From: Scandinavium sp036271055
GTDB taxonomy: Bacteria > Pseudomonadota > Gammaproteobacteria > Enterobacterales > Enterobacteriaceae
Length of the DNA: 64,000 nucleotides
Reading direction: 5' to 3'
Assembly (NCBI RefSeq): GCF_036271055.1
Contig: NZ_DATBBJ010000087.1
Span: 62,001 to 126,000 of the forward strand
Part shown: in pieces, positions 1 through 8,437 of the stretch
Numbering within the stretch: position 1 is the first letter of the stretch
Layout of the letters: the number at the start of each line of letters is the position of its first letter
Notes under the pieces: generated by a model
Told to the model about the DNA's origin: nothing
Databases searched by the model: none
The model's input: the letters and a program-made list of their open reading frames with translations, nothing else
Translations under genes and position numbers: made by a program

Positions 1-630
1 TTCCAGCGGCGTGAAGCCTGGATGCAACAGCGTTTTGTTGATTTCGCCGTTCTCGCCTGCACCCTGACGCAGCGCACCAAATTCGAGCAGCAATGGCAAA
101 CCGTTATCCTGAATCTGGATACTATTAAGTGACAGACGACAATGGATAAACCCTTTGTCGTGCAGTGCAGCCAACGCACCGCAGAGCATCGGTAACATCC
201 GACGCAGCCACTCTTCGTTAATACGTTCCGGATGGTGCTGGACAATTTCAGCCAGCGTCATGCCGCTGTATACCGGCGTCGCGGCATAAGCCGTTTCGTT
301 ATAGGTCCAGAAACGCAGGATTTGCACCACGTTCGGGTGATTCAGGTGCGCAAGCTGACGAGCCTCATGAATAAAGCCGTCCAAGCCAGCGCTAAAAGCC
401 GACTGATCTTGTTTGCTACGCGGCAAAAGGCGCTGAGTCTCGCTGCGAACCATCAGGGTACGCGGCAAAAATTCACGGATGGCAACCTGACGCTCAAGCT
501 GATGATCGAGCGCGCGATAGACGATGTTGTCATTACTGGCGTCAATGACATCCTGGATTTCAAACTCATCAAAACGATAACCTGGCGGCAGAGCGTCGGG
601 CGGTCGCTGTGTGTAATCGTTATCTGTCAT
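1..630 (-). CDS. Protein kinase-fold protein, probable pseudokinase (partial, C-terminus outside window)
   Basis: Reading leftward from the ATG at 630, the first 210 residues follow the N-lobe and early C-lobe of a Hanks-type Ser/Thr kinase. The beta-3 segment reads VAIREFLP (R52 where the ATP-binding Lys is expected), a helix-C-like segment follows (HLNHPNVVQ), the catalytic loop reads HCRLSLNSIQI (163-173) instead of HRDxKxxN, and the metal-binding motif reads EFGALR (183-188) instead of DFG. All three signature positions are changed, so catalysis is doubtful and a pseudokinase or scaffold role is inferred. The rest of the protein lies beyond position 1. It is preceded by two envelope-protein genes on the same strand and probably shares their transcript. 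Substrate and partner are unknown. Confidence 0.75.
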   Translation of the reverse strand, partial: MTDNDYTQRPPDALPPGYRFDEFEIQDVIDASNDNIVYRALDHQLERQVAIREFLPRTLMVRSETQRLLPRSKQDQSAFSAGLDGFIHEARQLAHLNHPNVVQILRFWTYNETAYAATPVYSGMTLAEIVQHHPERINEEWLRRMLPMLCGALAALHDKGFIHCRLSLNSIQIQDNGLPLLLEFGALRQGAGENGEINKTLLHPGFTPLE

Positions 631-661
631 GCTACGGATCTCTGCTCAAGAAGTGACAAGA

Positions 662-1612
662 TCAATTCTGCGTGCGCCATGCACCCACCGCCGGATCGCG
701 TAACTGCGTTTGCAGCGAATCCACCAACAGTAAGGTAATAGGGGATTTCGGCTCCAGCCAGCCGGCCCAGGCTTTACGCACCTGATTCAGTTGCGTTTGC
801 AAACTGGCTTCATCCATCGCCATTTCACGTGGCACTTTCACGGCAATGGTGCCGCTGGCTGCCCATGCATTGAGCTCAGGTTTGTACGGTAAGATCATCC
901 AGCTTTGTGGGGCCCTTTCATTGCTGACCACCATCCGCTCGTTGTTAAGCGTGGTGATGAGCAAGTCGTCTGCATCGACGCCGTCGCGCAGGCCGCTGAC
1001 CGGGAAACCATGCACAAAGGTCATTTGCAGGTGTTTTTCACCCGCGCTGCCGCTTTGAATGACGTCGCTGCGACCGCTCAACCATCCGCCTTTTTCACAC
1101 TTACCTTCAGGAATAAACAGCGCGGATGCGCCTGCATTCGCCGCCCAAAACGTGCGTAAATGGCAGCCATCCTGCAAGGTGAATTCCTGCCACGGCGTGC
1201 GGTCGGCAGGTGATGATTGGTTTGCAGTTTGTGGCTGCGGCGTTGATTCTCCAGCGTCCACCGGAGTTACTTTCACATCCCAGTCGTTATCTCTGTCAGC
1301 GGTGCCGAACGCAAGCGTTACACCTTGCGGATCTTCCATTCGCCAGTGAACCCGTTGCAGCGTTGAACACTGACTTTCCAGCAGTGTGCCAAGACGTGGC
1401 ATAAAACCGGTCAGTATCGACGGGTCCTGGTCACCGTTGGCGACAATGCGCAGCGGAAGCTCTTTTGCACACCAGTTCTGCGGCGAATTGCTTTTGATGT
1501 TATCGATCCAGATATCCAGTTTCTGCGAAGGCGACTGCACAAAACGGTAGTTCTCGGCCCATACGGTCGAAGATGCCAGCAGCAACGCCACACCTGAAAG
1601 CCAGAGTTTCAT
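662..1612 (-). CDS. Secreted protein of unknown function with signal peptide
   Basis: This is a 316-residue protein starting with a clear Sec signal peptide (MKLWLSGVALLLASSTVWA, cleavage expected near residue 19-20), so it should be periplasmic or secreted. The mature part has at least four cysteines (in NWCAK, ESQCS, DGCHL and GKCEK), which could form two disulfides. No family was recognised. It lies between the SH3-like lipoprotein gene upstream and the kinase-fold gene downstream, with 31 bp to the latter, which suggests one operon. Its role may be tied to that kinase-fold protein, but this is inference. Confidence 0.7.
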   Translation of the reverse strand: MKLWLSGVALLLASSTVWAENYRFVQSPSQKLDIWIDNIKSNSPQNWCAKELPLRIVANGDQDPSILTGFMPRLGTLLESQCSTLQRVHWRMEDPQGVTLAFGTADRDNDWDVKVTPVDAGESTPQPQTANQSSPADRTPWQEFTLQDGCHLRTFWAANAGASALFIPEGKCEKGGWLSGRSDVIQSGSAGEKHLQMTFVHGFPVSGLRDGVDADDLLITTLNNERMVVSNERAPQSWMILPYKPELNAWAASGTIAVKVPREMAMDEASLQTQLNQVRKAWAGWLEPKSPITLLLVDSLQTQLRDPAVGAWRTQN

Positions 1613-1669
1613 AGATTTCCTTTATGCATCTCAAAAACGGGTAAACAGAAGCGGGGAGCCGGCTAAAGA

Positions 1670-2167
1670 TTAATTAATAATCCAGGTTCCGCTGTTCGCG
1701 TTCTGACAAGCTTTGCTGTTACTGTCGACGTTCACACAGGTGGCTTTTTTACTGCTGCCTTTGCGGGCGCGTGGGCGATCTTTTTTCAGCGTTTGCGTAT
1801 ACAACTCGCTTTTGACCAGTGCGCGCGGCGGCACATAGCCAATCAGTTCCGGTTTATCTTCTTGCGCAATCGCCAGCCAGTCGTGGTCGACGCTGCCGAG
1901 TACGGTGTAGGTTTTGCCGTTTTCCAGCTCGCTCAAGACTTTGCCGCCAAAATCAGGCGTATTCATCACTGAACCGGCATACAGCGCGCGGTAGCTGGCG
2001 TTAACAGGCGTAAATTCGGTTGGAGCGGCAACAATATAACGGTGAGTAAGCGTGACACCATTAATCTGGCTGGTGACCAGCGTGTCGTCGGTCATTTTAG
2101 GCGCAGGGGCTTTACAGCCAACCAGCACGGTGACGACCAACACAGGCAATAAATTTCGCAATTTCAT
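1670..2167 (-). CDS. SH3-domain-like lipoprotein
   Basis: This is a 165-residue protein with a lipoprotein signal peptide: a hydrophobic stretch ends in the lipobox LVGC (Cys at about 19), so it should be lipid-anchored in the envelope. The middle (about residues 58-115) resembles a bacterial SH3 domain (LENGKTYTVLGSVDHDWLAI). The C-terminus is basic (KKDRPRARKGSSKK) and ends in a short Cys-containing tail. The ATG at 2167 is chosen over one 33 bp upstream because AGGGAA sits at good spacing before it and it gives the signal peptide at the N-terminus. It is probably the first gene of the leftward operon. Function is unknown; peptidoglycan or protein binding is a guess from the SH3 fold. Confidence 0.75.
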   Translation of the reverse strand: MKLRNLLPVLVVTVLVGCKAPAPKMTDDTLVTSQINGVTLTHRYIVAAPTEFTPVNASYRALYAGSVMNTPDFGGKVLSELENGKTYTVLGSVDHDWLAIAQEDKPELIGYVPPRALVKSELYTQTLKKDRPRARKGSSKKATCVNVDSNSKACQNANSGTWIIN

Positions 2168-2554
2168 TATGACGTTCCCTGCAAATCGGGTGATGCCCAA
2201 TGGTCATGGTGGCGTGACAACGCAGGAATGGCTGATGGCGTGGACCACGCACAGGGAGCCAGTCACCGAGCGAACAACATCCTGACCCGGGATTCAACTA
2301 AATATTTAACAAGTGTTTAGCACGAATAGGATGATTTTACATAGCCTGATTAACAATACAATGCTGATAACACGGATATTTATGCTGCATCGGGTTGATT
2401 TATAAGCAAAGGAGTGAAAAGGCGGTCTGATCTGTCGTGATTTGATGAAAAGCGAGTGGGCAAATAAGGCCCGGTGGATGCAATGGCGCTATAGCCGTTA
2501 CAGATTCGCAGGTATAATCGTGTTATCTGGCGCTTTATTTTGCTAAGGAAACGC
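2168..2554. other. Divergent intergenic region before iacR
   Basis: This 387-bp stretch separates the leftward lipoprotein gene from the rightward iacR gene and should hold both promoters. A TATAAT hexamer at 2513-2518, about 40 bp before the iacR start, is a plausible -10 box for iacR, but no good -35 partner is seen. The stretch 2295-2400 is AT-rich. No credible gene was found here. Confidence 0.4.
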
Positions 2555-3031
2555 ATGAGTAACAGGATAAAAAACGCTGAACAGATTGCTAATGATGACG
2601 CCGGTTTTCATCGCGAAGCGTTCCCGTTTTACTGGATAGTGAACGTCTACGCGCGCTACACGCAAATCATGGAAATCGAACTGAAAAAAGCACAGCTCGA
2701 TGTCTCCGGCTTTCGGGTGCTGATGGTCACGCACCAGTACGGCAAGGCCAGCATTTCGCAGATCTCTGAATACGCGATGGCAAAAATGCCGACGGTGACC
2801 AAAATTGTTGGACGCCTGCGGGAAGATGGGCTGGTGACGACCGCCAACAGTGAAAATGACGCCCGCGTGACTGAAGTCATGCTGACCGAACTTGGGCGGC
2901 AAAAAGTCGAAGAAGCTTCTGCCCAGGCGAGCAAAGTTTTCGATAAAGGCTTCAAGGGAATGACGGCGAATCAGATGGCAAAAATGAACCTGTCGCTGGC
3001 AAAAGTGCTCGATAATCTCAACGATCTCTGA
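2555..3031 (+). CDS. iacR: MarR-family regulator of the indole-acetate cluster (IacR)
   Basis: This 158-residue protein has the MarR layout: an N-terminal dimerisation helix, a winged helix-turn-helix (about residues 55-105, with SQISEYAMAKMPTVTKIVGRL as helix-turn-helix region and the wing around TTANSENDARV), and C-terminal helices. IacR proteins of known iac clusters are MarR-type repressors relieved by indole-3-acetate, so a repressor role is inferred from family and position. The ATG at 2555 is preferred over a TTG at 2540 because AAGGA precedes it by 5-6 bases. It lies upstream of iacH in the same direction, separated by 332 bp that contain a palindrome suited to MarR binding. Confidence 0.85.
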   Translation: MSNRIKNAEQIANDDAGFHREAFPFYWIVNVYARYTQIMEIELKKAQLDVSGFRVLMVTHQYGKASISQISEYAMAKMPTVTKIVGRLREDGLVTTANSENDARVTEVMLTELGRQKVEEASAQASKVFDKGFKGMTANQMAKMNLSLAKVLDNLNDL

Positions 3032-3363
3032 CGTACACATCGCTGAATGGTGAAATTGTGACCTCCGTAGCGATTTCTTATAATCCTCTGTAATTCAATA
3101 CGTTTTTTCGATGTGTCGTCATGATCCCTCGTGACGACCTGACCACGCCTACCCACGATTTCCCGTTATTTTTCATCATGCTGAATCAATGACCTTTTCA
3201 CTTAAAAGGTTAATAGATTGTTATTTGATGGTAAATTTAACGTGAAATATTACTTGAATATTCATCTAATTCTTCCATAGTTGACCTAACGTTAGTCAGG
3301 ACAAAGCGCCGCATTGACGGCCTGCCTGAATCTGAGTCATTTTTTCTGGTCAAGGTGTGAATC
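3032..3363. promoter_or_regulatory. iacR-iacH intergenic region, presumed control region of the iac-cat operon
   Basis: This 332-bp gene-free stretch precedes the catabolic operon. It is AT-rich between about 3180 and 3280. The perfect palindrome CTAACGTTAG lies at 3286-3295, about 70 bp before iacH. It is the size and type of site MarR proteins bind, and is the best candidate operator for IacR. A promoter is expected here, but no convincing -35/-10 pair was found. Confidence 0.45.
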
Positions 3364-4488
3364 ATGAAGCCAGTTTCTGTGAGCAAAGGTTTTACTGAGC
3401 AATTTGTCCTCGGCGAGGGCGACTTACATTTTGCGGTCAAAGACACGCTCGATGTCGCCGGATATCGCACTCAGGCTGGCTGTCCGGCGCTTGAAAATGC
3501 GCCTGTGGCAGAGCAGCACGCCAGCGTTGTTGCCACCTTGCTGAACAAGCATTGTGTGCTGACTGGCAAAACCACGCTCCACGAACTGGCTTTCGGCGTA
3601 ACGGGAATTAACCCGTGGAGTGGCACTCCGCTGAACCCACGCTACCCAGCGCTGATCCCCGGTGGTTCATCGAGCGGTTCGGCGGCAGTGGTGGCTTCCG
3701 GCGAAGCCGACTTTTCGATTGGCACCGATACCGGCGGTTCGGTGCGGATGCCTGCGGCCTGTTGCGGCATCATTGGGTTGAAACCCGGCTACGGCGTATT
3801 GAGCCGTAAAGGCGTGATGCCTGCCGACAGCTCGCTGGACTGCGTCGGCGTGTTTAGTCGTGATGCGCAGGTTTTGCGTCAGGTGACGACGCGGTTATCG
3901 GTGACTGTTGACGCGCCGCTCGCCACGCTTCCGACAATGAGTTTTATCTCCGCCGCCACGCCTGAAATCGACTCGCTTATTCTCTCTTTCCTGGCAGAGC
4001 GTGACATATCGCCGCAGCCAACAAATCTTCCGACGTTAGATGACGCACACCGAGCGGGGCTTGCGATCATCAGCCATGAAAACTGGCTGGCGCTAAGTCC
4101 TCTGCTGGCGAGCGGTAAGGTCTCGACCGATGTGGCGACCCGCATTCGCGCTGGGGCAGACGTCAGCACTCAGGCTCTGCAAGATGCCGAACGTATTCGC
4201 GCGCGGTTTACCGCGCAGGTGGATGCTTTACTGACGCAGACGCCGCTGCTGGCACTGGCAACCTTGCCGGAACTGCCGCCGACGTTAGACGAGGCGCGCG
4301 ATCCGCTCAGCGTAGTGAATCTCACGCGGCTGGTACGCCCGTTCAATCTCAGCGGTCATCCTGCGCTAACGCTCCCGGTCGGCGAGATTGACGGTCGCCC
4401 GGTTTCGCTCCAGTTGATAGCCGCCAAAGGCCACGATGGTTTGCTTGTCCAGGCCGCAGAATGGCTGACGCAGCGACGACGTCACTAA
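3364..4488 (+). CDS. iacH: Amidase-signature hydrolase (IacH)
   Basis: This 374-residue enzyme belongs to the amidase-signature family. The Ser-cisSer-Lys triad is visible: Lys26 in FAVKDTLDV, the cis-Ser in GGSSSGS (about 102-104), and the nucleophile at Ser126 in GTDTGGSVR. Family members of this type cleave amides such as indole-3-acetamide. IacH lies in known indole-3-acetate clusters but its exact substrate is not settled. It could feed indole-3-acetamide into the pathway or act on a later intermediate. It is first in the rightward operon, and 105 bp separate it from iacA, the largest gap within the iacH-catA run. Confidence 0.85.
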   Translation: MKPVSVSKGFTEQFVLGEGDLHFAVKDTLDVAGYRTQAGCPALENAPVAEQHASVVATLLNKHCVLTGKTTLHELAFGVTGINPWSGTPLNPRYPALIPGGSSSGSAAVVASGEADFSIGTDTGGSVRMPAACCGIIGLKPGYGVLSRKGVMPADSSLDCVGVFSRDAQVLRQVTTRLSVTVDAPLATLPTMSFISAATPEIDSLILSFLAERDISPQPTNLPTLDDAHRAGLAIISHENWLALSPLLASGKVSTDVATRIRAGADVSTQALQDAERIRARFTAQVDALLTQTPLLALATLPELPPTLDEARDPLSVVNLTRLVRPFNLSGHPALTLPVGEIDGRPVSLQLIAAKGHDGLLVQAAEWLTQRRRH

Positions 4489-4593
4489 ACACTTCTTTTT
4501 AGCTGTTCTTTTTTCCTGATGATTCAGTGAGTACGACTCATTGCGGCCTCGTTCGTCCTGAAGCCGCCACCAATAAGAAATTCGGAGGAAGCT

Positions 4594-5721
4594 ATGTCAG
4601 CCGTACATGTCCGTGAGGAGCTGGTTCCGCTGTTGAGTGACGTTGCCACTCGCAGCGCCGATTTTGAGCATCAGCGTCATATTTCTGACGATGTGATTAC
4701 CCGTTTCAAGCAGGTAGGCGTCTACCGTGCACTGGTGCCAAAACGGTACGGTGGCGATGAATGTTCCCCGGCGCAGTTCTGCGAACTGATTGAACAGATC
4801 TCTACCGCTGACGGTTCTGCGGGCTGGGTGGCGAGTTTCGGCATGAGCCCGTTTTACCTCGGCGCACTGCCGCCGGGCACCCTGAAAGAACTCTATCGCG
4901 ACGGGCCAGATGTGGTGTTTGCAGGCGGTATCTTTCCGACGCAAAAAGCACAACAGGCCGACGGCGGTTACCGCGTTAGCGGGCGCTGGAGTTTTGCCAG
5001 CGGCAGTATGGGCGCATCGGTATTAGGCGTTGGCATTCTGCCGGATACCGATCAGGCGTTGCCGCGCATGGCGGTATTACCGCGTGAAAGCGTGCAGATT
5101 GATCAGGTATGGGACACTGTCGGCCTAGCCGGAACCGGCAGTCACGATTTAGTGGTCAATGATGCGTTTGTGCCGCACGAATGGACCTTTGTTCGCGGCG
5201 GAGCGCTGAATCTGGAAGGCCCGCTGTATCGCTATCCGGTGCTTTCACTCGCCACCCAAGTGTTATCCGTCGTGGCACTTGGCGTCGCCCGCGCCGCACT
5301 CAACGAAATCTACACCATTGCCCATCGTCAACAGTCGGTGACCGGTGCGCCGCGTCTGGCCGACAGACCGCAGGCGCAGATGCAAATTGCCCGCAGCGAA
5401 GCGGATTTACGTTCCGCCCGCGCCTGGTTTTATGACGCTATCGACGATGTCTGGCAGCGTCTGCTGGCAGGCGATGACGCCAGCAGTGAACAGATAAACG
5501 CGTTACGTCTTTCATCCACTCACGTTACCCGCGTGGCCGCGGAGGTGGCGCGTCAGGCGCTGGCGCTGAACGGTATGAGCGGCGTAACGATGACCAGCCC
5601 GCTGCAACGTTATGTGCGTGACACGCTGGTCATCACCCAACATGCCTTTATGGGCGACCTTTCGTACCTGAATGCCGGTACGGTCTTTTTCGGCGGCAAA
5701 CCGCTGCCCGGTTATTTGTGA
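4594..5721 (+). CDS. iacA: Indole-3-acetate monooxygenase, acyl-CoA-dehydrogenase fold (IacA)
   Basis: This 375-residue flavoprotein has the fold of acyl-CoA dehydrogenases and group D flavin monooxygenases: an N-terminal helical domain (VPLLSDVATRSADFE, KRYGG), a central beta domain (GRWSFASGS, WDTVGLAGTGSHDLVV) and a C-terminal helical domain. In known iac clusters IacA starts indole-3-acetate degradation by hydroxylating the indole ring with reduced flavin, here presumably supplied by IacG. GGAGG precedes the ATG. The stop codon lies 14 bp before iacB. Assignment rests on the sequence pattern together with the full iac gene set around it. Confidence 0.9.
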   Translation: MSAVHVREELVPLLSDVATRSADFEHQRHISDDVITRFKQVGVYRALVPKRYGGDECSPAQFCELIEQISTADGSAGWVASFGMSPFYLGALPPGTLKELYRDGPDVVFAGGIFPTQKAQQADGGYRVSGRWSFASGSMGASVLGVGILPDTDQALPRMAVLPRESVQIDQVWDTVGLAGTGSHDLVVNDAFVPHEWTFVRGGALNLEGPLYRYPVLSLATQVLSVVALGVARAALNEIYTIAHRQQSVTGAPRLADRPQAQMQIARSEADLRSARAWFYDAIDDVWQRLLAGDDASSEQINALRLSSTHVTRVAAEVARQALALNGMSGVTMTSPLQRYVRDTLVITQHAFMGDLSYLNAGTVFFGGKPLPGYL

Positions 5722-5735
5722 TTAAGGAGCAACAA

Positions 5736-6092
5736 ATGAGCCAGTCAACTTTACGTGTGCTGTTCTGTATCGGCGTGAACCAGAACTTTTTCGACGCGAG
5801 CCCGACGGAAGCCAAACAGGTGTGGGGCGCATTCGGCGTGATGATGAAAGGCATCGACGAAACGCCGGGGATAACGGTTATCGGCAACATGGATGACGAC
5901 CAACTGATGGTCGGCCCGTCAACCACCGCGCCGTGGACGACCTACGTGTTAGCCGATGCCGAGCGTTTGGAAAACGTTGCCGCCGTCTGCAATTTGTTCC
6001 GCACCACACCTGTGGGCGATGGCGGCAGCAAGCTGTGGAAGTACTGCAAAATCGAGGCCCGCGTGGGCCGTGAACTGATTATTCAGAACTGA
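5736..6092 (+). CDS. iacB: Small conserved iac-cluster protein (IacB)
   Basis: This 118-residue soluble protein has no signal peptide or membrane segment. It sits directly after iacA, as IacB does in other indole-acetate clusters. No catalytic motif is recognised; the composition suggests a small alpha/beta protein. It has been proposed to help early ring oxidation, but no firm function is known to me. The ATG at 5736 is chosen because AAGGAGC lies just before it; an in-frame GTG at 5718 overlaps the iacA stop and has no better site. The stop codon is followed within 11 bp by the preferred iacI start. Confidence 0.75.
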   Translation: MSQSTLRVLFCIGVNQNFFDASPTEAKQVWGAFGVMMKGIDETPGITVIGNMDDDQLMVGPSTTAPWTTYVLADAERLENVAAVCNLFRTTPVGDGGSKLWKYCKIEARVGRELIIQN

Positions 6093-6103
6093 TGGAGTCG
6101 CCG

Positions 6104-6616
6104 ATGAACGCCCAGGATGCGCTGCGTTTACAGCAGCTCGAAGACTATCAGGCCGCCCGCGTCTGCATCAGCCATTACATGCGCTTGTGCGACAGCCTCG
6201 ACACCCTCGAGACGGTGCAGGCCATTGGCGAGCTATTCAGCGAAGGTGCCTGCTGGGAAGGACTCGGCGAACCCTACGCCACACGTTTGGGCCGTCATTT
6301 CGGACGCGCCGCCATCGCCAGCATGATGGCGGGCTATGTGCGACAACCCGCGCATTTTGCGATGAACGCGCACTTTCTCTGCTCCGAAGCGCTGTGGCAT
6401 GACGCAGATGGCGTGCTGCGCGGACGCTGGCTGATGCTGCAAACCTCAGCCTTTACAGCGGGCGGTGCGCATCTGAATGCCGCCGAAATCAACGTGATGT
6501 TTGTGCGTGAAACCGGGGCGATGGTGATGCGTCACTTCACCACCCGCAATCTGTTTAGCCGCCCGGTGGATCACTGGCATGCGGCAGATGTTTTACCTGT
6601 CCCTGATAAAAAATAA
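6104..6616 (+). CDS. iacI: SnoaL/NTF2-like protein (IacI)
   Basis: This 170-residue protein resembles the NTF2-like cone fold used by SnoaL-type proteins and by the small subunits of ring-hydroxylating dioxygenases (an N-terminal helix, then a curved sheet around residues 80-160). IacI is a regular member of iac clusters with no firmly assigned reaction; it may bind or isomerise an indole intermediate. The ATG at 6104 has TGGAG at good spacing. An in-frame ATG at 6092 overlaps the iacB stop and would add four residues. It is followed by iacC after 18 bp. Confidence 0.75.
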   Translation: MNAQDALRLQQLEDYQAARVCISHYMRLCDSLDTLETVQAIGELFSEGACWEGLGEPYATRLGRHFGRAAIASMMAGYVRQPAHFAMNAHFLCSEALWHDADGVLRGRWLMLQTSAFTAGGAHLNAAEINVMFVRETGAMVMRHFTTRNLFSRPVDHWHAADVLPVPDKK

Positions 6617-6634
6617 GACCACGGGAGAATGGAC

Positions 6635-7948
6635 ATGCAATGCGACCACATTATCAATGTGAAGAATATCGACACCTCGACGCAACCGACGCTCTCCAGC
6701 GCGGAGATTGCGGCGTTAGTGAAATCTGACCGGGTACACACTTCGTTGTATACCTCGGATGAATTGTTCCAGCTCGAACTGGATCGCATTTTCAGCAAAA
6801 CCTGGGTTTGGGTTGCGCATGAGAGCGAAATCCCGGAAACCGGCAGTTTTAAAACTACCGAAATTGGCACGCAACCGGTGATCGTGGTGCGCGGGCGCAA
6901 AGGCACCGTTCACACGTTGCTGAACCGCTGCCGCCATCGCGCCGCCACGGTTTGCGAGCACCGTAGTGGCAAAACCAACAGCTTTGTGTGCCCATATCAC
7001 GGCTGGGGCTATGCGCTGGACGGCAGCCTGCGCGGCGTGCCGCACCCGGAAAGCTACGCTGACCAACTGGAAAAAGGCGAGCTGGGTTTGGTATCGCTAC
7101 GTACTGAGCAATACGCGGGGATGATTTTCGCCACGTTTAACGAGCAGATTGAACCGCTGGAAGATTTCCTCGGCTCCGCCAAAAAGTGGATGGACTTGTT
7201 TATGAAACAGGGCGCGGGTTATCCGATCAAAACCGGCCCGGCGCACCGTTTCCGTTTCCCAGGCAACTGGAAAATCCAACTCGAAAATACCACCGATGGC
7301 TACCACTTCCCCGTAGTTCACCGTTCGTTCCTGAGTTCGGTCGATAAACAGACCGAAGAGATGCTCAATTTTGTTGACGGCAGCGGTTATGTCGAAGATT
7401 TGGGTAACGGTCACAGCGTGATGGTGATGATCCCGGAACTGGTGGATTTAGACGCCAATCTCGATGCGCCCATTCCGGAGCGTTTTGAAGCACTGGCCGA
7501 CGTGCTGCGCGCCGATCACGAGGAACAGCAGGTCCGACGCATCGTGCGCGCCGTCGGCGGGTCTGGTTTCAACCTCAACATTTTCCCAAATATCGCCTGT
7601 TCGATGGCGTTCTTCCGCGTCCTGCAGCCGGTGTCGGTCAACGAAACCGAAATTCACCACGCGGTGATCACGATGGACGGCGGGCCGGAAATCGCCAACC
7701 AGGCGCGGTTACGTCTGCATGAACATTTCCAGGGGCCAATGGGTTTCGGCACGCCGGATGATTCAGAAGCCTGGGAACGCGTGCAACGCGGAGCCACGGC
7801 GGGGGACGAACTGTGGATCATGCTCAACCGTGGGCTGGCGGGAGAATACCGCTCCGATGACGGCTTACGCAGCGACGTCAGCGCCGAAACCGGGATGCGC
7901 GCGGCGTATCAGCAATGGAAAAAGTTGATGACGGAGGGCGAACAATGA
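6635..7948 (+). CDS. iacC: Rieske ring-hydroxylating dioxygenase, large subunit (IacC)
   Basis: This 437-residue alpha subunit has the Rieske [2Fe-2S] site C99-R-H101 and C119-x2-H122, and a catalytic non-haem iron site with D221, H224 and H229 in the run NTTDGYHFPVVH, with an Asp further on as likely third ligand. With IacD as beta subunit and IacF as electron donor it should oxidise the indole-derived intermediate toward catechol. The ATG at 6635 is preferred over 6629 because GGGAG is 7 bases upstream. The stop overlaps the iacD start (ATGA), so the subunits are probably translationally coupled. Confidence 0.92.
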   Translation: MQCDHIINVKNIDTSTQPTLSSAEIAALVKSDRVHTSLYTSDELFQLELDRIFSKTWVWVAHESEIPETGSFKTTEIGTQPVIVVRGRKGTVHTLLNRCRHRAATVCEHRSGKTNSFVCPYHGWGYALDGSLRGVPHPESYADQLEKGELGLVSLRTEQYAGMIFATFNEQIEPLEDFLGSAKKWMDLFMKQGAGYPIKTGPAHRFRFPGNWKIQLENTTDGYHFPVVHRSFLSSVDKQTEEMLNFVDGSGYVEDLGNGHSVMVMIPELVDLDANLDAPIPERFEALADVLRADHEEQQVRRIVRAVGGSGFNLNIFPNIACSMAFFRVLQPVSVNETEIHHAVITMDGGPEIANQARLRLHEHFQGPMGFGTPDDSEAWERVQRGATAGDELWIMLNRGLAGEYRSDDGLRSDVSAETGMRAAYQQWKKLMTEGEQ

Positions 7949-8427
7949 TGACGCCAGATTCTGCACTCTTCACCGCGATGGCGGTGGTCAATTTCGAAGG
8001 CGACCTGCTCGATCAGGGCGAATTCAACGCCTGGCTGGAACTGTGGCAGCGCGACGGGCTATACGTGGTGCCGATCGACCCCACGGAAACCGACTTCAAG
8101 AATACGCTGAACTACGCCTGCGACGACCATCACATGCGTGAAAAACGCGTGAAACGCTTGTACAGCGGCGAGTCCATTTCGACCACGCCACGTGCCAGAA
8201 CGCTGCGCACGCTGTCGCGCTTTCGGGTGCTGGAAGCGAACGATGAGCAGATTGTGGTGCGCGGGGCGCAGTCGCTATGGGAACACCGCAAAGGCCACAG
8301 TCGCCACTATGCGGCGGACATCACCTGGCAATTGCAGCGCCACGGCGATGGCTGGTTGATCTCGCAAAAAGTGATCCGCCTGGTTAATAGCGACGATGTG
8401 CTGCACAGCATCGGCTACATCCTTTAA
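7945..8427 (+). CDS. iacD: Ring-hydroxylating dioxygenase, small subunit (IacD)
   Basis: This 160-residue protein has the small-subunit pattern: an N-terminal helix followed by WLELWQRDGLYVVP, the typical start of the cone-shaped beta fold. The conserved basic run RVKRLYSGES and a C-terminal WLISQKVIRLVNSDD follow. It forms the structural beta subunit with IacC. GGAGGG lies 6 bases before the ATG at 7945, which overlaps the iacC stop. An ATG directly following (7948) cannot be excluded. The iacE start follows after 10 bp. Confidence 0.9.
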   Translation: MMTPDSALFTAMAVVNFEGDLLDQGEFNAWLELWQRDGLYVVPIDPTETDFKNTLNYACDDHHMREKRVKRLYSGESISTTPRARTLRTLSRFRVLEANDEQIVVRGAQSLWEHRKGHSRHYAADITWQLQRHGDGWLISQKVIRLVNSDDVLHSIGYIL

Positions 8428-8437
8428 GGAGCGAGAC

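Noticed and set aside
232..738. Rightward 168-codon frame at the left edge
   Set aside because: It is antisense to the kinase-fold gene, whose own frame runs continuously from 630 to the window edge with clear kinase-like segments.
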